Assembly (NCBI GenBank): GCA_016927965.1
Contig: JAFGLP010000005.1
Coordinates: 1-26,386, forward strand
Direction: 5' to 3'
Source of the DNA: Dehalococcoidia bacterium
GTDB lineage: Bacteria; Chloroflexota; Dehalococcoidia; GIF9; UBA5629
DNA: 26,386 nucleotides
Shown here: positions 1 through 7,741 of the stretch, one piece after another
Layout: each line of letters starts with the position of its first letter
Numbering within the stretch: position 1 is the first letter of the stretch
Position numbers and translations under genes: made by a program
Notes under the pieces: model-generated
What the model was told of the DNA's origin: nothing
Databases searched by the model: none
What the model saw: the letters and a program-made list of their open reading frames with translations, nothing else

Positions 1-207
1 GACGAGGCGCGGCTTCATGTAGCTGATGTAGGCGCTTACATCTTCAAATTTGTCAGAGAAGTGCCTTTTCTCTTGTGAGGGAGACTGCATTACATGGCTC
101 CTCTGCGAGTTAAAAGGAGGGTCTATATATGCCAGGTCTATGCGGTCGCCGGGAATCTCCTTCAGCCTGGAAAGGCAATCGCCGCAGCGGATAACATTTG
201 TCTCCAC
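1..207 (-). CDS. Site-specific DNA methyltransferase (N4/N6 type), 5' part only
   Basis: The minus-strand frame is open from the window edge to a stop near position 274. It encodes a protein beginning VETNVIRCGDCL and continuing to IDLAYIDPPFNS. The DPPF tetrapeptide is motif IV (DPPY/F) of amino-methyltransferases, and its place near the N-terminus with the preceding GDCL..L..IP..IDL pattern fits the beta-class N4/N6 methylase family (Pfam N6_N4_Mtase). Such enzymes methylate adenine N6 or cytosine N4 in a target sequence. There is no ATG in this frame; the GTG at 207 is the only common start codon between the stop and the conserved region, and no strong ribosome-binding site precedes it. 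The SAM-binding motif and target-recognition region lie outside the window, so solitary versus restriction-linked status cannot be judged. The family call is firm; the start is uncertain. Confidence 0.8.
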   Translation of the reverse strand, partial: METNVIRCGDCLSRLKEIPGDRIDLAYIDPPFNSQRSHVMQSPSQEKRHFSDKFEDVSAYISYMKPRLV

Positions 208-329
208 GGATTTTATTTTATCATGTAAAGGAGATTTCCATAGCGGCTTTTGGTTAAGGGGATAAGCGGCAGTTCAAGGGCTGCTCCGATAAAGACAGCT
301 TTAACAATAGTTGCGATGGATATATGACT

Positions 330-366
330 ACTGCCTGCAGGCCGGTTATTTCACTATTCAGGCAGT
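330..366. repeat. 8-bp inverted repeat upstream of the ICMT-like gene
   Basis: ACTGCCTG at 330-337 is perfectly complemented by CAGGCAGT at 359-366, with a 21-base loop. It lies between the divergent DNA methyltransferase (minus) and the ICMT-like gene (plus), about 55 bases before the latter's start. There is no T-run, so it is not a terminator. It could be an operator or leader structure; the function is unknown. Confidence 0.35.
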
Positions 367-421
367 ATGATGCTATGATATCAAATTGCCGTTGATATGC
401 GGTGTTTATTATAGAGCGGAT

Positions 422-949
422 ATGTCAAACAAGTTGAAGTCGTTTATACTGCCGGTCATAGTATTGCTGGCCGTGCCCGGCCTTATCCTGTGGCTGACCG
501 GATTCAGGATTGGATGGGGGCTGCCAATGCCGTGGGAAGCGGTCGTGGTGATGGTGGGTGCTGTTATGATAGGCAACAGCCTGTATTACATGGTCGCGTG
601 CATCCGTATTTTTATGTACCTGGGCAAGGGAACGCTGGCGCCGTGGGCGCCGCCTGAAAAACTGGTCGTCTTCGGCTTTTACCGCCACATGCGCAATCCC
701 ATGATCGGCAGCGTGCTGCTGGTGCTGCTGGGAGAATCGATAGCATTCGGCTCCCCCGTCATATTCATCTGGTTTGCTCTGTTTTTCGGGGTTAACCATG
801 TGTACTTCATGGTATCGGAGGAACCCGGCCTTGAGAAAAGGTTCGGGGAGGAATACCGGATATATAAAAGAAACGTGCCGCGCTGGATACCCAGGTTAAA
901 ACCCTGGGATGGGACGGATAGGGAACCCGGAGCAGGAACAACCGCTTGA
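422..949 (+). CDS. Isoprenylcysteine carboxyl methyltransferase-like membrane methyltransferase
   Basis: This is an integral membrane protein of about 175 residues with several hydrophobic segments. Its C-terminal half carries the ICMT/PEMT-type SAM-binding signature: GFYRHMRNPM, a hydrophobic span, then EEPGLEKRFGEEYRIYKRNVPRWIPR. Family members methylate small or lipid-linked substrates at the membrane; the bacterial substrate is usually unknown. I place the start at the ATG at 422 (MSNKLK) because GAGCGG sits just upstream and the hydrophobic segment follows at once. An in-frame ATG at 386 would add 12 residues but has no ribosome-binding site. A weak stem (ACCG/CGGT) with five T overlaps the stop codon. 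It is followed 43 bases later by the hemolysin III gene on the same strand, so the two may be co-transcribed. Confidence 0.8.
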   Translation: MSNKLKSFILPVIVLLAVPGLILWLTGFRIGWGLPMPWEAVVVMVGAVMIGNSLYYMVACIRIFMYLGKGTLAPWAPPEKLVVFGFYRHMRNPMIGSVLLVLLGESIAFGSPVIFIWFALFFGVNHVYFMVSEEPGLEKRFGEEYRIYKRNVPRWIPRLKPWDGTDREPGAGTTA

Positions 950-992
950 CGGTCTTTTTAAATATAAATAAAATACAAGGACAGGTTCCCAG

Positions 993-1634
993 ATGGCATT
1001 TCAAAAATCCGACCTGATCAATTTCTATTCGCACCTGGCCGGGGCCGTTGCCTCGCTGGCAGGATACATCGTGTTGCTGTGCAACTCAGGCGGCTCAGTC
1101 ACTAAAATTGTCCTATCCACCATTTACAGCATGTGCGCCGTGTTTATCTTCGTATGCAGCTCTATTTATCACGGCCAGAAGGGAGAGCAGGACGATAGCA
1201 ACCCCTGGCGCAAGCTGGACCATATAGCCATATTTTTCATGATTGCAGGCACGTATACGCCAATATGCTGGATGTACCTGGATGTCTACTGGCGCTGGAG
1301 CATCATAGGCGCACAGTGGCTGCTGGTGATCATTGGCCTAGTTTTCAAGCTGGTCTACATAAAAGGCCCGCGCTGGCTGACTATTTTAATCTACCTGCTG
1401 ATGGGCTGGATGGCCTTGATACCGCTTGGCCAACTGCTGGCGGCAATGCCGGTGAGCTCACTAGTGCTGCTGTTTGCGGGTGGGGCCGCTTATTCCGTGG
1501 GCGCTATCATATATGCACTTAAAAAGCCCAATCCCTTTCCGGGCATTTTCGGATTTCACGAGATATTCCATTTCCTGATTATCATCGGGGCCGTGCTGCA
1601 TTACCTGATGGTTTATACGGCCATTAAGGGATAA
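993..1634 (+). CDS. trhA: Hemolysin III / PAQR family membrane protein
   Basis: The 213-residue protein has seven predicted hydrophobic segments and the PAQR/hemolysin III signatures: SSIYHG after the third segment, LDHIAIFFMIAGTYTP in the middle, and FHEIFHFLIIIGAVLHY near the C-terminus. The conserved Ser, Asp and His residues are the putative metal site of this superfamily. Bacterial members are tied to membrane-fluidity homeostasis; the 'hemolysin' name comes from heterologous haemolysis assays. Length is typical. An AAGG sequence about 12 bases upstream of the ATG is a modest ribosome-binding site. Confidence 0.9.
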   Translation: MAFQKSDLINFYSHLAGAVASLAGYIVLLCNSGGSVTKIVLSTIYSMCAVFIFVCSSIYHGQKGEQDDSNPWRKLDHIAIFFMIAGTYTPICWMYLDVYWRWSIIGAQWLLVIIGLVFKLVYIKGPRWLTILIYLLMGWMALIPLGQLLAAMPVSSLVLLFAGGAAYSVGAIIYALKKPNPFPGIFGFHEIFHFLIIIGAVLHYLMVYTAIKG

Positions 1635-1764
1635 CGGGGTGAGTATGATGCCGGCAGAAAAGTGAGGCCGGCAGGGCTATAGTGTTAGAATAAGAAAGTC
1701 CGACATGGATGCTTGCGGATGGACCGGCGTGCTGCAGGTACAGTATTAAATAAGTAGGACATCA

Positions 1765-2537
1765 ATGAAAGTAGAGGTACTGGGGGCGCATAATACGGAG
1801 ACGAAATTTGCCCGTCTGCCCTGCCTGCTGGTGGATGATGCAATTGCGCTGGATGCCGGCGGTTTATCTTCCAGCCTTTCGCTGGAGCGGCAGCAGCAAA
1901 TCAAGGCCGTCCTGCTGACGCACCACCATTTCGACCATACGCGTGATTTAATCATGCTGGGCGCCAATGACAGTACCCCTCCCTCCACTGTTGATGTTTA
2001 CGGCCTGAGCGATACTCTGGAAGTCGTTTACCTGTACCTGCTGGACGGCAAGATGTACAAGGACTACACGCAATGGCCTTCTTCTGAATCGCCCAGGCTG
2101 AGGCTGAAGCCCATTGCCCCTCTGCAGCAGCTTGCCGTTGAAGGACATACCGTCCTGCCGGTTACGGTCGGCCATTCCGTGCCGTCTGTGGGTTACCAGG
2201 TCTCCTCAGGAAGCGGAAATAGCATATTTTATGCTGGGGATACCGGCGCCGGCCTCTCTGATTGCTGGCAGCAAATCAGCCCGGATGTGCTTTTCATAGA
2301 GGTGACGGGATTGAACCGCATGGAAGAGCCGATGTCCAGGCTGAGGCATCTCACCCGCAAATGCTGGCGAAGGAGCTGGCGCAGCTCAAGCAAATTCAAG
2401 GCCATTTGCCGCGTGTGATAGCCACGCATATCCCGGTGGCGTACGAAGAGGAGCTGAGGGAAGAACTGGCGCAGGTCGGCAAGCAGCTCGGCATGGAGCT
2501 GGAAGTCGCCTACGAAGGGCTGATGATAGAAGTGTAG
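1765..2537 (+). pseudogene. Metallo-beta-lactamase-fold hydrolase with a one-base frameshift
   Basis: The first frame (1765-2418) starts MKVEVLGAHN after AGGA and carries the MBL metal motif THHHFDH, then GHSVPS and YAGDTG. Near 2354-2356 the frame goes wrong. The first frame reads RHLT then unrelated residues, while the +2 frame continues PQMLAKELAQLKQIQG to PRVIATHIP and LMIEV, ending at 2537. One extra C in the CCC run at 2354-2356 would restore an uninterrupted protein of about 257 residues. The last metal-ligand region (ATHIP) is only in the second frame, so the unrestored product should lack it. It resembles class II cyclic-nucleotide phosphodiesterase/RNase Z-like MBL proteins; the substrate is unknown. 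The break may be a real mutation or a homopolymer assembly error. The family call is confident. Confidence 0.8.
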
Positions 2538-2577
2538 TTAGTCAGGTGGCTCCCCGCAAAAGCCTGTGCGCCGGAAG

Positions 2578-3465
2578 TCACTTCAGTGTGGTAAAGTCGA
2601 AGGGCACCATCTGGCCGTCGGGCGTGTACTCGTAGAACCCTTTCCCGACCTTGCGTCCCAGCCGTCCGGCCCTGACCATTTTTTCCAGCAGGCCAGAGCC
2701 GCTCATGATCTCGCTGGCCCCCAGCGCAGCAAATGACCTGCCGACCCTCAGGAAAGTATCAATACCAGCATTATCGGCAATTTCAAATGGTCCGATATTC
2801 CAGTTGAAGCCGTAATGCATGCCTTTGTCGATATCCTCAACCGAAGCTATACCCTTCTCAACCAGTTCCATCGCTTCTTTAAACGCCGCCCCGTTGATGC
2901 GGTTCATGATAAAACCGGGTATGTCTTTCATGACCTTGACCGGGTACTGGCCGATGGAAGTGATGAAATCTACGGATTGCTTAAACACCGCATCTGAAGT
3001 CTCGTTCCCTTTAATGACTTCAACCAGCTGCATCATGGGGACCGGACCGAAGAAATGAAGGCCGACCACTCTTTGAGGGTGCATGGTCAGCGAAGCCAGC
3101 CTTGTGATGGGGATGCTGGAAGTGTTGGAAGCCAGGATGGTACTGTCCGGACAGACGGCATCCAGGTCCCGGAAAAGCTCTTTTTTCATCTTCTCGTCTT
3201 CATAGACAGCCTCGATAATCCATTTGCACCGGGGTGCAACGGAGAGGTTACTGACGGGGGTTATCCTTTCCATCACAGCCTCGGCGCTGTCCTTGATTTT
3301 ACCTTTGGAGGACAGTTTCTCCACCGACCACCTGACCTGCTGTAGTGTCTTCTCCAGCGCTTCACGGTTGATATCCTGCAGGTACACTGTATAACCTCCC
3401 TGGGCTGCTACCTGGGCGATCCCCCCTCCCATAAAACCGGCGCCGATTACCAACACTTTATCCAT
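2578..3465 (-). CDS. 3-hydroxyacyl-CoA dehydrogenase (3-hydroxybutyryl-CoA dehydrogenase type)
   Basis: This 295-residue enzyme oxidises (S)-3-hydroxyacyl-CoA with NAD(P)+, or runs the reverse reduction in butyrate-type pathways. The N-terminal Rossmann motif GAGFMGGGIA is followed by an Asp-containing strand (LQDIN). Catalytic landmarks are SNTSSIPIT, the LHFFGPVPMM histidine region, and GFIMNRI with the catalytic Asn; the C-terminal helical domain ends with GRKVGKGFYEY. Length matches the single-function HBD family rather than the fused FadB type. The start is the ATG at 3465, which has AAGGAG 8 bases upstream. A GTG at 3474 is in frame, but the ribosome-binding site abuts it. The gene is divergent from an enoyl-CoA hydratase/isomerase, consistent with paired acyl-CoA metabolism. 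Confidence 0.93.
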   Translation of the reverse strand: MDKVLVIGAGFMGGGIAQVAAQGGYTVYLQDINREALEKTLQQVRWSVEKLSSKGKIKDSAEAVMERITPVSNLSVAPRCKWIIEAVYEDEKMKKELFRDLDAVCPDSTILASNTSSIPITRLASLTMHPQRVVGLHFFGPVPMMQLVEVIKGNETSDAVFKQSVDFITSIGQYPVKVMKDIPGFIMNRINGAAFKEAMELVEKGIASVEDIDKGMHYGFNWNIGPFEIADNAGIDTFLRVGRSFAALGASEIMSGSGLLEKMVRAGRLGRKVGKGFYEYTPDGQMVPFDFTTLK

Positions 3466-3558
3466 AGCTTCCACTCCTTACACGATTTAATTGTCTTTCG
3501 ATTCACACATCTGCATAATCACCTGATTTTACCACAGGCAAAGCTGATAATTCCGTAG

Positions 3559-3564
3559 TATAAT
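3559..3564 (+). promoter_or_regulatory. Putative -10 element for the enoyl-CoA hydratase/isomerase gene
   Basis: A perfect TATAAT lies 41 bases before the ATG at 3606, in the 140-bp divergent intergenic region. No good -35 hexamer is present at 16-18 bp spacing. The call rests on the -10 match and position alone. Confidence 0.4.
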
Positions 3565-3605
3565 GTTTACGATTATTTATATTAAATTATGCGGAGGTAC
3601 CTTTC

Positions 3606-4325
3606 ATGCCTTTAGTCGACTGGAAAGTTGATGAGAATATAGCTGTGCTCACCATGAACTACGGGGAAAACCGCTTCAACCTCAAGTTCTGCAGTGAGAT
3701 GATGGCTGCCCTCAATGATATAGAGCAGAAAACCGAGGTCAATGCCCTGGTGGTCACTGCCAGCGATGCCAAGATCTGGTCCAACGGCATGGACCTGGAA
3801 TGGTTGGTGCCGGCCATAGCCAAAAAAGACCCGGAAGCCGAGCAATTTTTCATACTTCAGGATCAGTTGATGAGGCGTGTGCTTTTTTATCCCATGATTA
3901 CAGTAGCTGCATTGAGCGGACATGCCTTCGCTTCGGGTGCCATCTTCTCCTGCTGCTTCGATTTTCGTTTCATGCGCTCGGACCGCGGCTTCCTGTGCTT
4001 CCCAGAGGTCGATATAAACATTCCGTTCCTGCCGTATATGACCGGACTCGTCAAGAAAGCTTTCCCTCTGTACCTGGCGCATGAGGCTGTTTTGACAGGT
4101 AAGAGGTTTACAGCAACCGAGCTGGAAAAAGCTAATGTCATACGGAAAGCCTGTTCCATGGACGAGCTTATGAAAGAGTCAACGACATTTGCCAGGGGCC
4201 TCAATAAAGGCCGTGCTATAATTACCCACATGAAGAAGGTCCTGTACGAGGAGCTTGGTGTGCTGATGGACCATGCCAATGACCACCGCCCGCAGCTGGA
4301 TACCGGCACTGTGCCGATAAAATAG
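3606..4325 (+). CDS. Enoyl-CoA hydratase/isomerase family protein (ECI-like)
   Basis: The 239-residue crotonase-fold protein has the substrate-binding and oxyanion-hole segments WSNGMDLEW and SGHAFASGA. It then has CFPEVDINIPF, where Glu134 aligns with the catalytic Glu of delta3,delta2-enoyl-CoA isomerases (pattern PEVDLG). It lacks the second Glu of true hydratases in the oxyanion-proximal loop as far as I can align by eye, so isomerisation of unsaturated acyl-CoA is more likely than hydration. GCGGAGG lies 10-12 bases before the ATG. It is divergent from the 3-hydroxyacyl-CoA dehydrogenase. A clear paralog without the catalytic Glu sits at 13039-13749. Confidence 0.85.
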   Translation: MPLVDWKVDENIAVLTMNYGENRFNLKFCSEMMAALNDIEQKTEVNALVVTASDAKIWSNGMDLEWLVPAIAKKDPEAEQFFILQDQLMRRVLFYPMITVAALSGHAFASGAIFSCCFDFRFMRSDRGFLCFPEVDINIPFLPYMTGLVKKAFPLYLAHEAVLTGKRFTATELEKANVIRKACSMDELMKESTTFARGLNKGRAIITHMKKVLYEELGVLMDHANDHRPQLDTGTVPIK

Positions 4326-4462
4326 GTTTACATAGTATATCAGCGGCAGATGCCATTGCGCCGGAGGCGGCGGAATGCCGGGCGTGTGGTTTCCTGACTT
4401 TCCTGCTTTTACACCTGGTAAATAATGACAGGCGGGGCGGATTATCTATAATTAGATAATAT

Positions 4463-6100
4463 ATGAAAAATAAACCGTTTTTTCCCGGCACCCTGGTTGT
4501 TTTAATCGCTACAGCACTGCTGCTGCCGCTGTTAAGCAGTTCATGTTCTCTCTTTCCCAACAAGGCTGCGGAAGCGATGGTACGGGTTTATGCCGACAGT
4601 GCCGCAGGGCAGGGAATAATAGTCGATAAGACCGGCTACGTGGTTACCGGCAGCCGCTCTTTCAGTGGAAGCCAGGCGATATTCGTTGAGTTGAAATCAG
4701 GGGACCGTTATGAAGCGAGGGCCCTTTGCCTGGACCGGGCCAGGGACATCGCTGTAATAAGGATGCAGGGGAATTTCCCTGTTTTACAGCCGCTGATGCC
4801 GGCTGATTCGGACATGGTGCAGCAAGGCGATGAGGTATCTGTGGTGCACTATCTGCCGGAATCAAAGGGCCTGTCGACTTCCAAAGGTAACATTACAGAC
4901 CTGCCCACATCCAATGGCATATATTACCTGCAGACCGGCGCTGCTGTTGATGTGGGGACGGCTGGAGGCGCTCTGCTGAATAAGGAAGGTGAGTTGATCG
5001 GTGTCATGAGCCGGGATTCCGGTCCTGACGGGCGTGAGGGATATGCCCTGACCTCCAACGAAGTTGCAGCGGTAGTCATCCAGGCACAGCAGGTGGAAGC
5101 CGATCCCCTGGAAATAGTGTCGGTGGAGCCTCCCCGGGTAACCAACACCAGCGCGATACTGGTATGGCAGACCAACCGGCCTGCCACGGCCCAGGTCGAA
5201 TATGGTCTGCAGTCAGGCATTTATGCATTTCAAACCGATAAAGATGCTGCGCTGCTGGTTGAGCATGACTGTGTGGTGGATAATCTTCAGCCCGGCCTCA
5301 CCTACTATTTCCGTGTCAGGTCGGTTGACTGTTGTGCAAACGAGGTAGTATCGCAGGAAAACTCTTTGATAACCTCTACGACTGCGCCTGCAGGCAATCT
5401 TAATATCCTGAATGTTAGAGTACTTAATCTCACCAGTTCTGCCTTATCGGTGCGCTGGATCACCAATAAACCGGCCAGCGGTACAGTGCTGTATGCCAAT
5501 GCTGAAATCAGTAAACAAGAAGCAAAAACCGATCCGGAGATGGTTTATGAACATGAGGTCAGGATTGAGGACCTCAAGCCTGAGACGCTCTATTTTATCA
5601 ATGTAAGGTCCGACACCGGAAGCGAAACAGACCTGGCTGAAGCCTCCCCGGTTACTACCCCGTCCGCTGCGCCGGTCTGCTGCAAGGTCTTTTGCAGAAT
5701 ACCGGATTTTGATTTCCAGGCCATGGACGAAGGTCAGTTCAGCAACGCAGATTTGTCAGGTAAAGAGACGATAATAGTATTTGCCAAGACCGCCTGCTCC
5801 TTTTGCATGCAGCAGTCTCTCTTTCTAAATGATTACTACGCGAGCAATCCCAACGAAGATATCAGGATGCTGGTGGTTATATCCGGTGAGAAAATGCAGG
5901 ATGTCAAAGATTGGGTCAAAAAGTATGATATAACAGTGCCGGTATACCTGGATGCCAGCGGCAGCCTTGCCAATGCCTGCAGGCTGCGGACAATCCCTTC
6001 GTGGCTGATAGTAGATACAGGCTCCGTCATCAAGTATTTTAAGAGCGGCGGGTTTGGAAGCAAGCATGAAATGGAAGACTCCATTAAAAATAGCCTGTAA
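4463..6100 (+). CDS. Putative lipoprotein: degenerate HtrA-like protease + two FN3-like domains + thioredoxin-like domain
   Basis: The 545-residue exported protein has a hydrophobic signal ending in SSSC (Cys28), a plausible lipid-attachment site. Residues 36-210 have the layout of a trypsin/HtrA domain: GYVVTG, then ARDIAVIRM, then a terminal strand pattern. The catalytic His position is Arg65 and the GNSGGPL Ser motif reads GTAGGAL (Ala167); only the Asp (about 95) remains. Residues 216-305 and 313-398 are two related fibronectin-III/purple-acid-phosphatase-N-like modules (VWQTNRPATAQVEYG, RWITNKPASGTVLYA). Residues 411-545 form a TlpA/thioredoxin-like domain with a CSFC redox motif (445-448) and cis-Pro loop TIPS (510-513). 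The redox site looks intact, so an extracytoplasmic thiol-disulfide role is possible while the protease part probably only binds or scaffolds. No clear ribosome-binding site is visible before the ATG. No close family is recalled for the whole architecture. Confidence 0.75.
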   Translation: MKNKPFFPGTLVVLIATALLLPLLSSSCSLFPNKAAEAMVRVYADSAAGQGIIVDKTGYVVTGSRSFSGSQAIFVELKSGDRYEARALCLDRARDIAVIRMQGNFPVLQPLMPADSDMVQQGDEVSVVHYLPESKGLSTSKGNITDLPTSNGIYYLQTGAAVDVGTAGGALLNKEGELIGVMSRDSGPDGREGYALTSNEVAAVVIQAQQVEADPLEIVSVEPPRVTNTSAILVWQTNRPATAQVEYGLQSGIYAFQTDKDAALLVEHDCVVDNLQPGLTYYFRVRSVDCCANEVVSQENSLITSTTAPAGNLNILNVRVLNLTSSALSVRWITNKPASGTVLYANAEISKQEAKTDPEMVYEHEVRIEDLKPETLYFINVRSDTGSETDLAEASPVTTPSAAPVCCKVFCRIPDFDFQAMDEGQFSNADLSGKETIIVFAKTACSFCMQQSLFLNDYYASNPNEDIRMLVVISGEKMQDVKDWVKKYDITVPVYLDASGSLANACRLRTIPSWLIVDTGSVIKYFKSGGFGSKHEMEDSIKNSL

Positions 6101-6131
6101 CCAGCGAAGGGCTTGCAAGGCCTCTCAATAA

Positions 6132-6767
6132 TTATCTGGCCCTGATATTATCGAGGATGCGTTTTATTTCGTGTTCAATATAATCGTCAATGGTGCAGAA
6201 TTCTTCGATGAGCCACCTGCGTAATGCCCACATCTCACTGGCAAACAGGATATCGTTGGCAACGAGCTTGATGTTCTGTATTTTAAATTCCCCCTGTTCG
6301 CAGCCTAGCCGCAGCAGTTTTTCAAACTGCGTGGTGATATTATCTTCATAAGAGAGGACTGTTTTGCGTGCCTGTGGCGGTAAATAGCTCATTTCCCGCC
6401 ACAGGAAAATAATGAAATAACGCTGTTTCTCCATCTCCCTGACCATTTTGCCAAAGGCGTATGTCAGGGCTTCAGTGTTAGTTTTTGATTTAACATCATT
6501 CAGGGATTTGGTATATGACTTCGTATAAAGCTGTTGCTGGGAATCCACCATCATCTGCAGAATATCCTGCTTGCTGCCGATATAGTAATATAAACTCCCT
6601 ATAGTCATTTTGCACGCACTGGCTATTTCACGTGTGCTGGTCTGGGCATATCCCTTCTTGGCGAAGAGACGCTGTGCTGATTTAATGATCTGCAGCCTGC
6701 GCTGGGAAATCAGCCGGGCATTATGGCTGTAGGTCCTGATGTTTTTTCTTGTGGGAAGGGTGTTCAT
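6132..6767 (-). CDS. TetR/AcrR family transcriptional regulator
   Basis: The 211-residue protein has an N-terminal TetR helix-turn-helix at about residues 25-70: SAQRLFAKKGYAQTSTREIA followed by SACKMTIGSLYYYIGSKQDIL. The C-terminal half is a helical ligand-binding region typical of regulators that sense acyl-CoAs or other small molecules; the ligand cannot be read from sequence. It is the last gene of the minus-strand nadB/fumarase/sucCD run, 57 bases after sucD. The TetR at 10524-11210 is a paralog, with matching LYYYI.SK and a C-terminal W.L.RW......T...YI pattern. Local feedback control of the metabolic cluster is likely but inferred. Confidence 0.9.
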   Translation of the reverse strand: MNTLPTRKNIRTYSHNARLISQRRLQIIKSAQRLFAKKGYAQTSTREIASACKMTIGSLYYYIGSKQDILQMMVDSQQQLYTKSYTKSLNDVKSKTNTEALTYAFGKMVREMEKQRYFIIFLWREMSYLPPQARKTVLSYEDNITTQFEKLLRLGCEQGEFKIQNIKLVANDILFASEMWALRRWLIEEFCTIDDYIEHEIKRILDNIRAR

Positions 6768-6824
6768 ATTAATTACGATAGAATTGATCCGGTGTATAAA
6801 TTATAGCAATCTTTAATGCGTCAT

Positions 6825-7694
6825 TCACACGAACACCCGTCTGGCGGTGAGCCCGATCTCAGCTGGATTATGTACAATGGTGACCCCGGCCGCAGAGAGC
6901 GCCTCTACCTTGTTTTCAGCCCTGCTGGTGCTACCTCCTATAATTGCCCCGGCATGCCCCATTTTTCGCCCCGCAGGGGCCGATGCGCCGGCCACAAAAG
7001 CAACCACCGGTTTAGTAAAGCTCTCTTTGATGTACAGGGCAGCCTCCTGTTCAAATGTTCCTCCTATCTCGCCGATCATGACGACCGCCCGGGTTTCATC
7101 GTCTTCTTTGAACAGCCTCAATACATCGACGAAAGAACTGCCGATAAGCGGATCTCCACCTATACCGACGCAGGTGGATTGCCCGATGCCGTTGGCGGTC
7201 AATTGCGACACCGTTTCGTAGGTCAAGGTGCCGCTGCGGGAAATCACTCCCACGGCTCCTTTTTTATGGATGTCCCCGGCCATGATGCCTACCTTGCATT
7301 TTCCCGGTGAGATGATGCCGGGGCAGTTGGCGCCGATCAACCGTGTTTGCTTATCTTTGAGATAATGGAGAACTGTCACCATATCCAGGATGGGTATGCC
7401 TTCGGTTATGCACACTACCAGCAGTATGCCGGCATCGGCTGCTTCCATAATAGCGTCGGCCGCCCCAGCGGGAGGCACAAAGACCATGCTGACGTTGGCG
7501 CTGGTTTCTTTTACCGCGCTTTCTACTGTATTAAACACTTTGACATTAGAGATCTGGGTGCCGCCTTTTCCCGGGGTAACACCCGCTACCACTCTGGTAC
7601 CGTATTCAGCGCAGCGCCTGGCGTGAAAGCTTCCTTCCCCTCCTGTTATGCCCTGAATAAGCAGCCTGGTGTTCTCATCGATCAATATACTCAA
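6825..7694 (-). CDS. sucD: Succinate-CoA ligase, alpha subunit
   Basis: The 289-residue subunit makes or uses succinyl-CoA with nucleotide-linked phosphorylation, working as a heteromer with SucC. Visible landmarks are the CoA-binding start ([14 protein letters not shown]), [10 protein letters not shown], the [13 protein letters not shown] segment, [12 protein letters not shown], and the phosphohistidine loop [11 protein letters not shown]. Length is normal. The start is a TTG at 7694 with GAGGAG 7 bases upstream; no in-frame ATG precedes the conserved region. It follows sucC by 47 bases on the same strand. Confidence 0.95.
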   Translation of the reverse strand: MSILIDENTRLLIQGITGGEGSFHARRCAEYGTRVVAGVTPGKGGTQISNVKVFNTVESAVKETSANVSMVFVPPAGAADAIMEAADAGILLVVCITEGIPILDMVTVLHYLKDKQTRLIGANCPGIISPGKCKVGIMAGDIHKKGAVGVISRSGTLTYETVSQLTANGIGQSTCVGIGGDPLIGSSFVDVLRLFKEDDETRAVVMIGEIGGTFEQEAALYIKESFTKPVVAFVAGASAPAGRKMGHAGAIIGGSTSRAENKVEALSAAGVTIVHNPAEIGLTARRVFV

Positions 7695-7741
7695 TATGGG
7701 TCTCCTCTATCTCATGTCAACTCAATCGCCTTATTGCGGAA

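Noticed and set aside
50..265. Plus-strand ORF at the left edge
   Set aside because: It is the antisense shadow of the DNA methyltransferase, which shows a DPPF motif on the minus strand.
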